Positions 1 through 7,641 of a stretch of DNA of 29,759 nt are shown in pieces; position 1 is the stretch's first letter; the number at the start of each line of letters is the position of its first letter. This DNA is from Clostridiales bacterium UBA6386 (GTDB lineage: Bacteria > Bacillota > Clostridia > Oscillospirales > Oscillospiraceae). The stretch spans positions 38,244-68,002 of the forward strand of contig DJQM01000045.1 of NCBI GenBank assembly GCA_002437585.1, written 5' to 3'. The notes beneath the pieces were generated by a model that made no database searches, had not been told where the DNA came from, and saw nothing but the letters and a program-made list of their open reading frames with translations. Both the position numbers and the translations under genes were made by a program.

Positions 1-96
1 CCGCCCCCCTAAGTACCCCCCGGCCGCCCTAACGAACTACGGCAAAATATTTCAGCTTGTTATGGGTGAGTCTGTTGAAAAAACTGAATGATACAG
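1..96. other. gene-free left edge
   Basis: This C-rich stretch becomes AT-richer to the right. I see no open frame with a ribosome site and no convincing promoter or hairpin. Together with the repeats at 97-259 it makes the first 327 bases gene-free. Confidence 0.5.
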
Positions 97-175
97 TGTC
101 ATTGCGAGGTACGAGGGTTCTCGGAAGAACCGGGGGATTGCCACACCAGTGTTGCGACACTGATTCGCAATGACA
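97..175. repeat. short imperfect inverted-repeat element (same family as 28317-28516)
   Basis: The element starts TGTCATTGCGA and ends TTCGCAATGACA, so its ends are inverted copies of each other. Its right half, GGATTGCCACACCAG followed by a GTTGCGACAC segment, matches the right arm of the larger element at 28474-28516. The left half is diverged and contains its own small palindrome (GGTTCTCGGAAGAACC). No protein is encoded. It looks like a non-autonomous miniature inverted-repeat element or a remnant of one. Confidence 0.7.
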
Positions 176-259
176 CCTTCTACACTGGTTCGCAATGACA
201 CCTTCTACACTGGTTCGCAATGACACCTTCTACACTGGTTCGCAATGACACCTTCTATT
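160..259. repeat. four tandem copies of a 25-bp unit
   Basis: The units begin at 160, 185, 210 and 235 and read CTGGTTCGCAATGACACC followed by TTCTACA. The first copy has GATT for GGTT and the last ends TTCTATT. The unit derives from the right end of the inverted-repeat element at 97-175, so this is a local expansion of that repeat end. There are no spacers between copies, which excludes a CRISPR array. Confidence 0.85.
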
Positions 260-295
260 GAAGACTCACAATGACATGGTTTATTGACAGTCTCA

Positions 296-318
296 GGTGC
301 GGGGCATTGCCCCGCGCC
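296..318. terminator. GC-rich hairpin downstream of the uridine phosphorylase gene
   Basis: A stem of about 10 bp (GGTGCGGGGC / GCCCCGCGCC, one G-U pair) closes a 3-nt ATT loop just past the minus-strand stop codon at 328. A T-run follows on the plus-strand side but not on the minus-strand side. As a terminator for the minus-strand operon it would be weak. Confidence 0.4.
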
Positions 319-327
319 TGTTGCTTT

Positions 328-1095
328 TTACTTCTTCAAATCCGCCGTGATGATCCGCTTCATGGCCTCGATGCCCACCTTTACAGCCCCGGTGGTGTCC
401 TCGGTCATGGGCATGGCAAGCCCCGCCTTCTCCCGCTCCTGGTTCCAGATCACATGGAAGCAGCTGCCGCAGCGAACGCCCAGTGCCGCCGCCACTACGA
501 ACAGCGCCGCCGACTCCATCTCGCTGGCCTTCACCCCCAGACGCTTCCAGCTGTCCCATTTTTGCAGCAGGTCATAGGAAACCGGGGACTTCTCCGGGCT
601 GTGCTGGCCGTAGAAGGAATCCTTGCACTGAACGACACCGGTGTGGGTGCGGTATCCCAGATCCTCGCTGGCGGCCTTCAGGGCGGCGGTCAGCTCAAAG
701 TCCGGCACCGCCGGGAACTCGACAGGGGCGTATTCCAGGGAGGTGTGCTCATAGCGGATGGCGCCGGTGGCCACAATCACGTCCCCGGGCAGTACATCCA
801 TGGCGATACCGCCGCAGGTACCCACCCGGAGGAAGGTGTCCGCGCCGATGTTGTGCAGCTCCTCCATGGCAATGGAGGCCGAGGGGCCGCCGATGCCCGT
901 GGAGCACACGGAAACCTTCTGCCCCAGAAGCGTTCCGGTGTAGATGTTGAACTCCCGGTTCATGCCGATGTGGACAGGGTTGTCAAAATAATTGGCGATG
1001 GACGCGCACCGACCCGGATCGCCGGGGAGGAACACATACCGCCCGACATCCCCTTCCTTACAGCGAATGTGAAACTGCATTCCGATATCCTGCAT
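328..1095 (-). CDS. udp: uridine phosphorylase-like nucleoside phosphorylase
   Basis: This 255-aa protein belongs to the PNP/UDP (NP-I) nucleoside phosphorylase family, which splits nucleosides with phosphate into a free base and ribose-1-phosphate in the cytoplasm. The phosphate-binding loop FLPGDPGR lies near residues 22-29. A glycine-rich VGTCGGI segment follows near the middle, and the purine/pyrimidine ribose-binding SEMESAALF motif lies in the C-terminal half. Length is normal for the family. It is the last gene of a minus-strand trio, 15 bp after the PrsW-like gene, with a ribosome site (GAAAGGAAG) just before the ATG. The pairing with a nicotinamidase-fold hydrolase suggests nucleoside/nucleotide salvage. 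Uridine versus purine specificity cannot be settled by eye, so the symbol is tentative. Confidence 0.82.
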   Translation of the reverse strand: MQDIGMQFHIRCKEGDVGRYVFLPGDPGRCASIANYFDNPVHIGMNREFNIYTGTLLGQKVSVCSTGIGGPSASIAMEELHNIGADTFLRVGTCGGIAMDVLPGDVIVATGAIRYEHTSLEYAPVEFPAVPDFELTAALKAASEDLGYRTHTGVVQCKDSFYGQHSPEKSPVSYDLLQKWDSWKRLGVKASEMESAALFVVAAALGVRCGSCFHVIWNQEREKAGLAMPMTEDTTGAVKVGIEAMKRIITADLKK

Positions 1096-1110
1096 AAAAA
1101 TTCTTCCTTT

Positions 1111-1845
1111 CTAAATCGGCGTATCTGTTCTGGATTCATGGCGAATGAGCCGGAATACCAGCAGGTACATAACTAACACAAAAATAACAAATACCAGGGT
1201 GGAGCGGTTCGTACCCGTCATGCAGCAGCTGTCGTAGACCCCGTGGAGCGCCACCGGGAACAGGTAGCTGAGGGTCAGACTGACCTTGCAGCCGAACCGA
1301 TTGCCCCAGTCGGCGCAGCTTTTGGCCCGACCATAGAAAATGCCCATGAATACGGCAAAGCCCATATGCCCCGGCACCGCCAGGATCGCCCGGGGCAGGG
1401 CTACGGACAGGCCGTAGCTGAACACATACTTTATGTTTTCAAAGGCCGCGAAGCCCAATGACACGAATACCGCATAGACGATGGCATCAAAGCGGTAGTT
1501 GAAATCCGGATCATGCCAGGTTCGCCGGTACAGGAAGAAGAGCTTGGTTCCCTCCTCCACCGCGGCCACCACCGCAAAAGCCAGGTAGTAAACATAATTC
1601 GGGTTATCCTCACCGACAAAGCCCCGCAAAACCGTCTGGCCGATAAATTCCAGTACGATGGCTGCCAGTGCCGCCAGCACCCCCTTCCAGACGAGGCTCG
1701 CCAGCAGTCCCACCGGCTCCGGTTCCGTCTGATCCTGCCGGTAGACGTAGCGCATCAGGAAAACGGCAGGCAGCACCGCCGCCAGAACATAAATCGCCAT
1801 CACCGAAAAAATCAGATCCGGCATGACAGGCGCGAAAAAGAGCAT
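1111..1845 (-). CDS. PrsW-family intramembrane metalloprotease
   Basis: This 244-aa protein has about seven hydrophobic segments and the PrsW/CAAX-protease-like signature residues in order: VEEGTK (E97, E98), SLGFAAFEN (E136, N137), VPGH (H160) and ALHGVYD (H201). In Bacillus subtilis PrsW performs site-1 cleavage of the anti-sigma factor RsiW. Relatives elsewhere have unknown substrates, and no anti-sigma factor is encoded nearby. It sits between the cysteine hydrolase (13 bp upstream) and the uridine phosphorylase (15 bp downstream), so co-transcription is likely. Family assignment is firm; the substrate is unknown. Confidence 0.85.
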   Translation of the reverse strand: MLFFAPVMPDLIFSVMAIYVLAAVLPAVFLMRYVYRQDQTEPEPVGLLASLVWKGVLAALAAIVLEFIGQTVLRGFVGEDNPNYVYYLAFAVVAAVEEGTKLFFLYRRTWHDPDFNYRFDAIVYAVFVSLGFAAFENIKYVFSYGLSVALPRAILAVPGHMGFAVFMGIFYGRAKSCADWGNRFGCKVSLTLSYLFPVALHGVYDSCCMTGTNRSTLVFVIFVLVMYLLVFRLIRHESRTDTPI

Positions 1846-1858
1846 ACCACCACTTCCT

Positions 1859-2383
1859 TCACTTCACGTTGATCTGGCAGCAGGCCATGGTGGCAAGTGC
1901 CGCCGCATGGGTTTCCGGGGTAACCCCGGCGCAGCAGCTGCTGTCCACGCTGATTTCCATTTCCGGGAAATTGGCCTTGAGCATCAGAGCGTTGGACACC
2001 ACGCAGATGTCCGTACACAGACCCACCAGCTCCAGAGTAAAGGGTTCCCCCTCCGCCGCCTGGTAAATAAGCCTGGGCAGCAGCACAGAGCCAAATGTCA
2101 GCTTTTCCACCGGGGTATAACCCTTCTGCTCCAGGCAGACGGCCACGCCGTCGTCCAGCTTCCAGCCCGGCGTGCCCTTGACGCAGTGGGGCACGGGCAG
2201 CTTCTTTCCCTCGGCGGATTGGAGATAATTGGCGGTGTGGGTGTCCAGGGTGGCGAAAATCTGCCCCTCAAAGTTCCGGATTTTGTCTATCACGTTGCCC
2301 ACAATGGCCTGGGCCTCCGGCGTTCCCAAGGCTCCGTCCACAAAATCCTTCTGCATGTCCACCACAATCAAAAAGTGCTTCAT
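1859..2383 (-). CDS. cysteine hydrolase, isochorismatase/nicotinamidase fold
   Basis: This is a 174-aa protein starting MKHFLIVVDMQKDF. That start has a good ribosome site (GAAAGGAAAA), whereas the longer frame back to 2527 only reads through repeat DNA. The family's catalytic triad is visible: D9 in VVDMQKDF, K94 in VEKLTFGS and C127 in GLCTDICVVSNAL. The HCVKGTPGW segment (66-74) matches nicotinamidases. Possible reactions are hydrolysis of nicotinamide to nicotinate plus ammonia, or of a related amide. The protein is slightly short for PncA, so the call is kept at fold level. It is the first gene of the trio with PrsW and uridine phosphorylase; its promoter must lie in or beyond the repeats upstream. 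Confidence 0.85.
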   Translation of the reverse strand: MKHFLIVVDMQKDFVDGALGTPEAQAIVGNVIDKIRNFEGQIFATLDTHTANYLQSAEGKKLPVPHCVKGTPGWKLDDGVAVCLEQKGYTPVEKLTFGSVLLPRLIYQAAEGEPFTLELVGLCTDICVVSNALMLKANFPEMEISVDSSCCAGVTPETHAAALATMACCQINVK

Positions 2384-2413
2384 TGCGTTTTTTCCTTTCA
2401 ATTTTCTTACCTG

Positions 2414-2578
2414 GAGTGTATCTGAAAACTGGCGAAATGACCAGCAGCGAGGGATTTTTGCCCTGGGCAAGCCATTTTTCCCCAGGAATACTTGCCGTAT
2501 TTCAAGGGAGGGAAAATGGCGCAGCACCGGGCAAAAAGAGCCGCTGATTGGGCGTTTTGACAGTTTTCAGATACACCC
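2414..2578. repeat. palindromic repeat element A
   Basis: The ends are perfect 16-bp inverted copies (GTGTATCTGAAAACTG at 2416-2431, its complement at 2561-2576). The arms keep pairing inward with interruptions to a centre GGAATAC-N5-GTATTTC, so one strand could fold into a single hairpin of about 160 nt. The centre is the same as in element C (9542-9702), while the ends differ. It lies upstream of the cysteine hydrolase start at 2383 and may carry or disturb its promoter. Confidence 0.75.
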
Positions 2579-2581
2579 TAT

Positions 2582-2659
2582 GGAAGCTCTGAAGAAATCG
2601 CAGGAGCCAGGCGTGGAAAAGCTCCGTTTTCCAGCCACAGGCGATTGATTCAGAGGTTC
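2582..2659. repeat. palindromic repeat element B (short form)
   Basis: It begins GGAAGCTCTGAAGAAATCG (2582-2600) and ends with the approximate complement at 2642-2659. The inside folds through GGAAAA/TTTTCC. The ends match elements C and D, but the long middle is missing, so this looks like an internally deleted copy. It abuts the DUF4956 stop codon (2660-2662), and as a hairpin it could act as a weak 3' end for that operon. Confidence 0.7.
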
Positions 2660-3331
2660 TTAGTAGGTAACCTCCCCGTCGTGGGTCATGAGGGTGGCGT
2701 TCTCCACGCCGGAGACGGTCAGAATTTTCTGAACCAGGGTGTCCTCCTGCTTGGTTTTCAGCTCCACGATCATGTCCATGCCGGAGGCGGACACATTCCG
2801 GGATTTGATTTGGTACCAGCTGGTGTTCTCCTCCAGAACCCGCTTGACGGCCTCCTGGACATCGGCACTGGTGCCGTTGACCAGAAGGATCAGGGCAGGC
2901 TTGGCGTTCGGCACATAGTGAAGACCCAGCATCACTATGGTGATGAGAATGGAGGCCTCCACCGCCACTTCGTACAGCGTCGCCCCGCAGATAATGCCCA
3001 CGGAAATGCTCCAGAACAGGAACGCCAAGTCCATAGGATCCTTCACCGCCGTCCGGAACCGGACGATGGACAGCGCGCCCACCATGCCAAGAGAGATCAC
3101 GATGCTGGACTGGACGGCGATGATGATGGAAGCGGTAATCATGGCGATCACCGGCAGGGAAATGGCGAAGGAACGGGAATAGAAGGCCTTCCGGCAGACC
3201 ACCCGATACACCGCGAAAATGTAAATGGCAATGATGGCGGTAATGAGCAGAGCCATCACGATGGAGGTGGTGGACAGATCGGAACTGAACTGGCTTAAGA
3301 AGGATTTCTTGAAAATGTCTTTGAAGCTCAT
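2660..3331 (-). CDS. DUF4956 membrane protein
   Basis: This 223-aa protein has a short soluble N-terminus, about four hydrophobic segments between residues 23 and 137, and a soluble C-terminal alpha/beta domain (about 145-223). The VGALSIVRFRTAVKDPMDLAF block in the middle is characteristic of DUF4956 and recalls MgtC-type proteins. Function is unknown. It starts 10 bp after the VTC polymerase gene with a ribosome site (AGGGAG) and closes the minus-strand operon ABC-F, argS, CotH, VTC, DUF4956. The neighbourhood suggests it is the membrane partner of the polymerase or kinase. That role is inferred; the family call is from recognition. Confidence 0.85.
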   Translation of the reverse strand: MSFKDIFKKSFLSQFSSDLSTTSIVMALLITAIIAIYIFAVYRVVCRKAFYSRSFAISLPVIAMITASIIIAVQSSIVISLGMVGALSIVRFRTAVKDPMDLAFLFWSISVGIICGATLYEVAVEASILITIVMLGLHYVPNAKPALILLVNGTSADVQEAVKRVLEENTSWYQIKSRNVSASGMDMIVELKTKQEDTLVQKILTVSGVENATLMTHDGEVTY

Positions 3332-3341
3332 AATTTTCTCC

Positions 3342-4043
3342 CTATTTTGTGTACTTTCGGCAGAGATAATATTTGGAATAGGTGCTTTGCCGCAGGCTGT
3401 CCAGATTCATGACATCGTACAGAAAATCCGGCAGAAATTCATCGTATTTCACTTCCAGCACATGCTTCCCCATGGGCATCACCGGCCGCAGGGGCAAATT
3501 TTCCCGGAAGAAGCCGGAGAGTTCCGTGGTGCTTCCGATGTTCCGGTCGAAGGTAATGCGCACGTTTCCCGGGGCGTAAACGAAGGGGGTGCGCTCATAG
3601 GCGACGATGACCTTGGGCGCAAGCCCCGTGTCCGCCCGGACAGACCAGAACCTGCGAAGAAGGGGGCTATCCAGCTCCGGCTGCCGCCCTGCCAGAAGGC
3701 AGTCGAACTGCTCCCGGGTCAGGCGGCAGCTTTCCTTGTTCGTCCTCGTGTGCTCCTTGCGCTTGCACTCCAGGGAAATGCGCCGGTCGGAAGCGTTATA
3801 GATACGGATCCGGAATTTCTCTCTGGGGTCGGTGCCGTTCTCGTTTTCGTAGAAGCACCGGTTATCCAGGTCGTCAAAATAGACGCTGCGGATGTTGTAA
3901 ATGCCCGCAGGCCCGGCGTGGGGATCCGGCCGGCACAGCACCCGGATCCGGGAGCGGAGGATTTCCAGCTCCCCTTCCGAGCATACATATTTCAGCTCAT
4001 TGCGGAATTTTCGTTCCGGGATTCCCTTATGAAGATCGATCAT
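3342..4043 (-). CDS. VTC-domain polyphosphate polymerase-like protein
   Basis: This 233-aa protein has the VTC tunnel-domain pattern: RNELKYV (14-20), SVYFDD (53-58), KFRIRIY (77-82), LECKRK (91-96), a KVIVAYER strand (144-151), VLEVKYDE (195-202) and a terminal YSKYYLCRKY. The many basic residues on these strands and the acidic E in VLEVKYDE correspond to the polyphosphate tunnel of yeast Vtc4, which polymerises inorganic polyphosphate from ATP. No SPX domain or transmembrane helix is present. I chose the ATG at 4041-4043 because it overlaps the CotH stop (ATGA); a frame 30 residues longer would lie inside CotH. Activity is inferred from the fold. Confidence 0.83.
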   Translation of the reverse strand: MIDLHKGIPERKFRNELKYVCSEGELEILRSRIRVLCRPDPHAGPAGIYNIRSVYFDDLDNRCFYENENGTDPREKFRIRIYNASDRRISLECKRKEHTRTNKESCRLTREQFDCLLAGRQPELDSPLLRRFWSVRADTGLAPKVIVAYERTPFVYAPGNVRITFDRNIGSTTELSGFFRENLPLRPVMPMGKHVLEVKYDEFLPDFLYDVMNLDSLRQSTYSKYYLCRKYTK

Positions 4044-5890
4044 GGTGCTTTCCCGAACACCGCTTCCAGGTTCAGCCCCCCGTCCATAGGCAGGGTCAGA
4101 CTGGGCTCTAGCGTGTCCGCGTCTCCTTTCCATCCCAGAAATTCATAGCCCTCCTTGGCCTGGGCGGTAACGGTAATGGGATAATCCGTATAGTATTGAC
4201 CCGACCAGCTGCCGGAGGACAGGTCAATCTGGGAAGTGTTCACCGTGACGCTGCCCATTTCCGGGTCGGCGGTGACAGTGACCGTCTCCAGAGAACCGGT
4301 AAGCCCCAGCTCCTGAGCCAGGTATTTCGCGGCATAGGCAGGCCGCTTGCGGAAGTATCCGTTCAGATAATCCAGATCATAGCCGTAGCTTTCCAGAACC
4401 TTCTCCACCCGCTCCGGGGCAAAATTGTTATTGAGAATGTCCATAAAGGAGGTGGCGAACCGCTGGCGGAACTCGGCGTTTACCTTCAGAGCCGGGAAAA
4501 TCGTCATGCTGTCGATACCCTTCCCTTCCCCGAAGGAAAACACGTTCACCGCCTCCCGGGGACCGTATTTCTCCTCATGTACCCAGGTCAGGGCATCTAC
4601 GTCGTAGATGCACCACTTCCACCTGGTTGTCTCCCCCTGTCGGCCTCCCAGAGGAGGTGCCCGCCAGAGGATGTAATTGTAATGGTCTCCGAAGTCCAGG
4701 TTGCACAGCATAAAATTGATGGAAATGTAGTCCATGTAGCTCTGCACGTCCGCCTGCTCCTGGAAGGCAGCCCACTGGGCAGGGTCGGTGAAATCCGTGT
4801 TCTTCACCCAGCTCATGAAGGTAGTATAGTCATACTGCTCCGCTTCGATGTTCGGATGCTCCTCTACGACGCCTCCTTTTACCAGAACCCGATTATCCAC
4901 CTGGTAATACTGGCGGAAATACTGCGTATCGTACCTTTCCAGCATGTAGCTGTCGTACCAATACTCTCCATTCAGGTACACAGATACCGGAATACTTCTC
5001 TGAACGGCGACTGCCCGTCCTTCCGTCAGATCTGCCACAATCGCGTCAGGAAGCTGGCTTTTCAGCATGACGGAGTGGGTCAGAACCCCGTCGTAAAGCA
5101 CCGTGTCGAAGACCGGGCTGCCGCCGTAGTCCTTCCGGGCAGTGAGAATCAGTCGCTTGTCCCACTGCAGTCTGGTAGACGCGCCCTGAATCCGCATCCC
5201 TGTCCGCTGGTTCATCACATCTCCGGCACTATCCAGCAGCTCCATTGTCACGCCAACCTCCCTTTTATTCAGGAAATTGGAAGTCGGCGCATCTCCTGTA
5301 CCATCATTCAAATACCACGCATCATAGGCCTTGCCGGTGACGTAAATACCGTCCTCGCCGAACACGTCCTCGTCCTCGAAGACCAGGCTCAGGGTATAGC
5401 CATGCTCCGGGGGCTGAAGACCCACGAAGTAGGTCTGGGTCAGAATTTCGCTTCTGCTGCCCCAGTCGCTGATGTACACCGCCCGGATCACCGTTCCCTT
5501 TTTCACCGGTGTAGGGTCGGGCGTGTATTCTTTCCAATCCTTGACCACATTTTGGATGCTGTGGTACACATTCGGCTCATCGGAGCGGTCGGTGATACGG
5601 ATGCCGCCGTCATAGGGTATGGAATTTTTGGAGGGCGCGCTGCCATCTGTGGTGTAATAGATTTTGCCGTAGGGCGGGGCGTTCAGCTCCAGGGTAACGT
5701 CATTCTCATAATAGCCCCCGGGAAGCGAAGCCTCAGGCACCGGAGCCGAAGCCCGGGTCTTCAGCCAGTCAAAAGCCGGATAGCACAGCGCCAGGGCGGC
5801 GCAGGAGAGGACGATGAGACGGATTCCGCGCCGCCGGCGCAGCTTCCGCCGGAAGCCGGATACCCGGCTTTTCAGATCTAAGGCTGTCAT
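4040..5890 (-). CDS. CotH-family protein kinase, membrane anchored, multidomain
   Basis: In this 616-aa protein, residues 1-20 are strongly basic and 22-40 form one hydrophobic helix, giving an N-in anchor. About 55-85 resembles a chitobiase C-terminal/FN3-like fold (YYTTDGSAPS). The CotH kinase domain spans about 165-520, with RIQGAST (233-239), VSVYLNGEYWYDSYMLERYD (302-321), FMLCNLDFGDHYNYILW (393-409) and the metal-binding-type YDVDALTW (429-436). Residues about 535-612 resemble a divergent InlB B-repeat (GYEFLGW...LEAVF). B. subtilis CotH phosphorylates spore coat proteins CotB and CotG. Here the membrane anchor and extra domains argue for a cell-surface substrate. The start is 2 bp after the argS stop, and the stop overlaps the VTC start. 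Confidence 0.85.
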   Translation of the reverse strand: MTALDLKSRVSGFRRKLRRRRGIRLIVLSCAALALCYPAFDWLKTRASAPVPEASLPGGYYENDVTLELNAPPYGKIYYTTDGSAPSKNSIPYDGGIRITDRSDEPNVYHSIQNVVKDWKEYTPDPTPVKKGTVIRAVYISDWGSRSEILTQTYFVGLQPPEHGYTLSLVFEDEDVFGEDGIYVTGKAYDAWYLNDGTGDAPTSNFLNKREVGVTMELLDSAGDVMNQRTGMRIQGASTRLQWDKRLILTARKDYGGSPVFDTVLYDGVLTHSVMLKSQLPDAIVADLTEGRAVAVQRSIPVSVYLNGEYWYDSYMLERYDTQYFRQYYQVDNRVLVKGGVVEEHPNIEAEQYDYTTFMSWVKNTDFTDPAQWAAFQEQADVQSYMDYISINFMLCNLDFGDHYNYILWRAPPLGGRQGETTRWKWCIYDVDALTWVHEEKYGPREAVNVFSFGEGKGIDSMTIFPALKVNAEFRQRFATSFMDILNNNFAPERVEKVLESYGYDLDYLNGYFRKRPAYAAKYLAQELGLTGSLETVTVTADPEMGSVTVNTSQIDLSSGSWSGQYYTDYPITVTAQAKEGYEFLGWKGDADTLEPSLTLPMDGGLNLEAVFGKAP

Positions 5891-5892
5891 GC

Positions 5893-7641
5893 TTACATCT
5901 TCTCCGGCGCGCTGAAGCCCAGCAAATCAATGGAGGCTTCCAGGATGTTCTTCGCCAGGCCGATAAGGGCGATATGCCCGGCCTTCACATTTTCGTCCGG
6001 CTCCTTGAGAATGGGGGTCTCATGGTAGAACTTGTTGACGCAGCCGGAAAGCTCATAGATATAGGCGCAGATCAGGTTGGGGCTGGAGGTCTTCAGGGCA
6101 CTGTCCAAAGCGGGGCTGAACTTGGTAATGGCCAGCATCAGCTCCTTGGCGTAATCGTTCGCCGGCTCCTGAATGGGAAGGTTCTCCCACTCGCCGTAGC
6201 GGCTGAGGATGGACTTGATCCGGACGATGGTATAGAGGATATAAGGGCCGGTGTTGCCCTCGAAGGCGGCAAACCGCTCCATATCGAAGTTATAGTCCTT
6301 GGTGGGCTGGTTAGAAAGGTCGCCGTATTTCAGAGCGGCCATGGCGATTTTGGCGGTGGTGGACTCTACCTCCTCCGGCTCCACGATCCGGTTTTCCACC
6401 ACCTTGGCCCGGACGAAATCCGTCATATCGGAGATCAGGGTCTCCAGCCGGAGAACGCCGCCGTCCCGGGTCTTGAAGGGCTTGCCGTCTTTGCCGTTCA
6501 TGGTGCCGAAGCCCACATGCTCCAGCTCGGTGGTGTCCGGCACAATGCCCGCTTTTCTCGCCGCCCGGAAAACCTGCTCAAAGTGAAGGTTCTGCCGCTT
6601 ATCGGTGACGTAGAGTACCTTATCCGGGTGCCAGTCCCGCATCCGCTGCACCAGAGTCGCCAGGTCGGTGGTGGCGTAAATGGAGGAGCCGTCGGACTTG
6701 ACCAGAATACAGGGAGGCATTTCCTTCTTGTCCCCTGGCTGCGCCACGGGAATAACCCAGGCTCCCTCGGAGAGGACGGCAACGCCCCGCTTTTTCATAT
6801 CCTCCACCATGGCGGGGATGTAGGGGTCAGCATCGGATTCCCCCAGCCATTTTTCAAAGTGGACATCCAGCTTGTCGTAATTTTTCTTCAGGTCTGCCAC
6901 GGACACATTCATAATGTGCCGCCACAGTGCCCGGTAGCCCCGGCGCCCCTGCTGAAGCTCCAGGGTAGCCTGGTGCGCCTTGCGGGAAAACGCCGGGTCA
7001 GCCTTTTTCGCCGAAGCCGTGGGATAAATTTCCTCCAGATCAGACACCGTGAAGGGAGCCTCCTTGGGATACTCCCCGGTGAAATCCGGGTCAAAGTAGG
7101 GAAGCTCCGGCTGCCGCTCGGAAAGCTCCGCGATGATGAGTCCCATCTGCAAGCCCCAGTCCCCCAGGTGTACGTCGCCGATGGCGTTGTAGCCCAGGTA
7201 CCGATAGAGCCGCTTCAGGCTCTCGCCGATGATGGCAGGCCGCAGATGGCCGATGTGCAGGGGCTTTGCAACGTTGGCCCCGCCGTAGTCCACCACGATG
7301 GTCTTCCCTGCCCCGATCTGGGTAACGCCGAATTTCGGGGCGGTACGCATAGCCTCCAGGTATTCCTTCAGGAAATGGCCGGAGAGCTTCAGATTGATAA
7401 AGCCCGGATTTACCGCCTCTACGAGGCTGTAATCCTCGGCGTTCAGCTTCTCCACCACCGCCCGGGCAATTTGGATGGGGGCGCGGTGGTACTGCTTGGC
7501 GGCGGCTAAAGCCCCGTTGCACTGGTATTCGCACAGGTCGGGACGGTTGGAAACCGTCACCCGGCCGTAGGAACGGTCATAGCCCGCGCTCTCAAAGGCC
7601 GCCTGCATTTTCTCGGTGATGATGTCTAAAATCTGTTCCAT
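5893..7641 (-). CDS. argS: arginine--tRNA ligase
   Basis: This 582-aa class I synthetase charges tRNA-Arg with arginine. Residues 1 to about 85 form the Arg-tRNA-synthetase-specific N-terminal domain. The HIGH motif is HIGH at 129-132, inside GGANVAKPLHIGHLRPA. The FKTRDG segment replaces a classic KMSKS loop, as is usual for ArgRS. A DALR anticodon-binding domain lies at the C-terminus (TGPYILYTIVRIKSIL). The ATG shares one base with the stop of the upstream ABC-F gene (TGATG), and CotH starts 2 bp after its stop. An essential gene is therefore translationally coupled on both sides. Confidence 0.96.
   Translation of the reverse strand: MEQILDIITEKMQAAFESAGYDRSYGRVTVSNRPDLCEYQCNGALAAAKQYHRAPIQIARAVVEKLNAEDYSLVEAVNPGFINLKLSGHFLKEYLEAMRTAPKFGVTQIGAGKTIVVDYGGANVAKPLHIGHLRPAIIGESLKRLYRYLGYNAIGDVHLGDWGLQMGLIIAELSERQPELPYFDPDFTGEYPKEAPFTVSDLEEIYPTASAKKADPAFSRKAHQATLELQQGRRGYRALWRHIMNVSVADLKKNYDKLDVHFEKWLGESDADPYIPAMVEDMKKRGVAVLSEGAWVIPVAQPGDKKEMPPCILVKSDGSSIYATTDLATLVQRMRDWHPDKVLYVTDKRQNLHFEQVFRAARKAGIVPDTTELEHVGFGTMNGKDGKPFKTRDGGVLRLETLISDMTDFVRAKVVENRIVEPEEVESTTAKIAMAALKYGDLSNQPTKDYNFDMERFAAFEGNTGPYILYTIVRIKSILSRYGEWENLPIQEPANDYAKELMLAITKFSPALDSALKTSSPNLICAYIYELSGCVNKFYHETPILKEPDENVKAGHIALIGLAKNILEASIDLLGFSAPEKM

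Noticed and set aside
29..226. A 65-codon minus-strand open frame at the left edge
   Set aside because: It lies in inverted and tandem repeats and has repeated peptide units without a ribosome site or family likeness.
160..259. Possible CRISPR array
   Set aside because: The 25-bp units are directly adjacent without spacers, and no cas gene is present.
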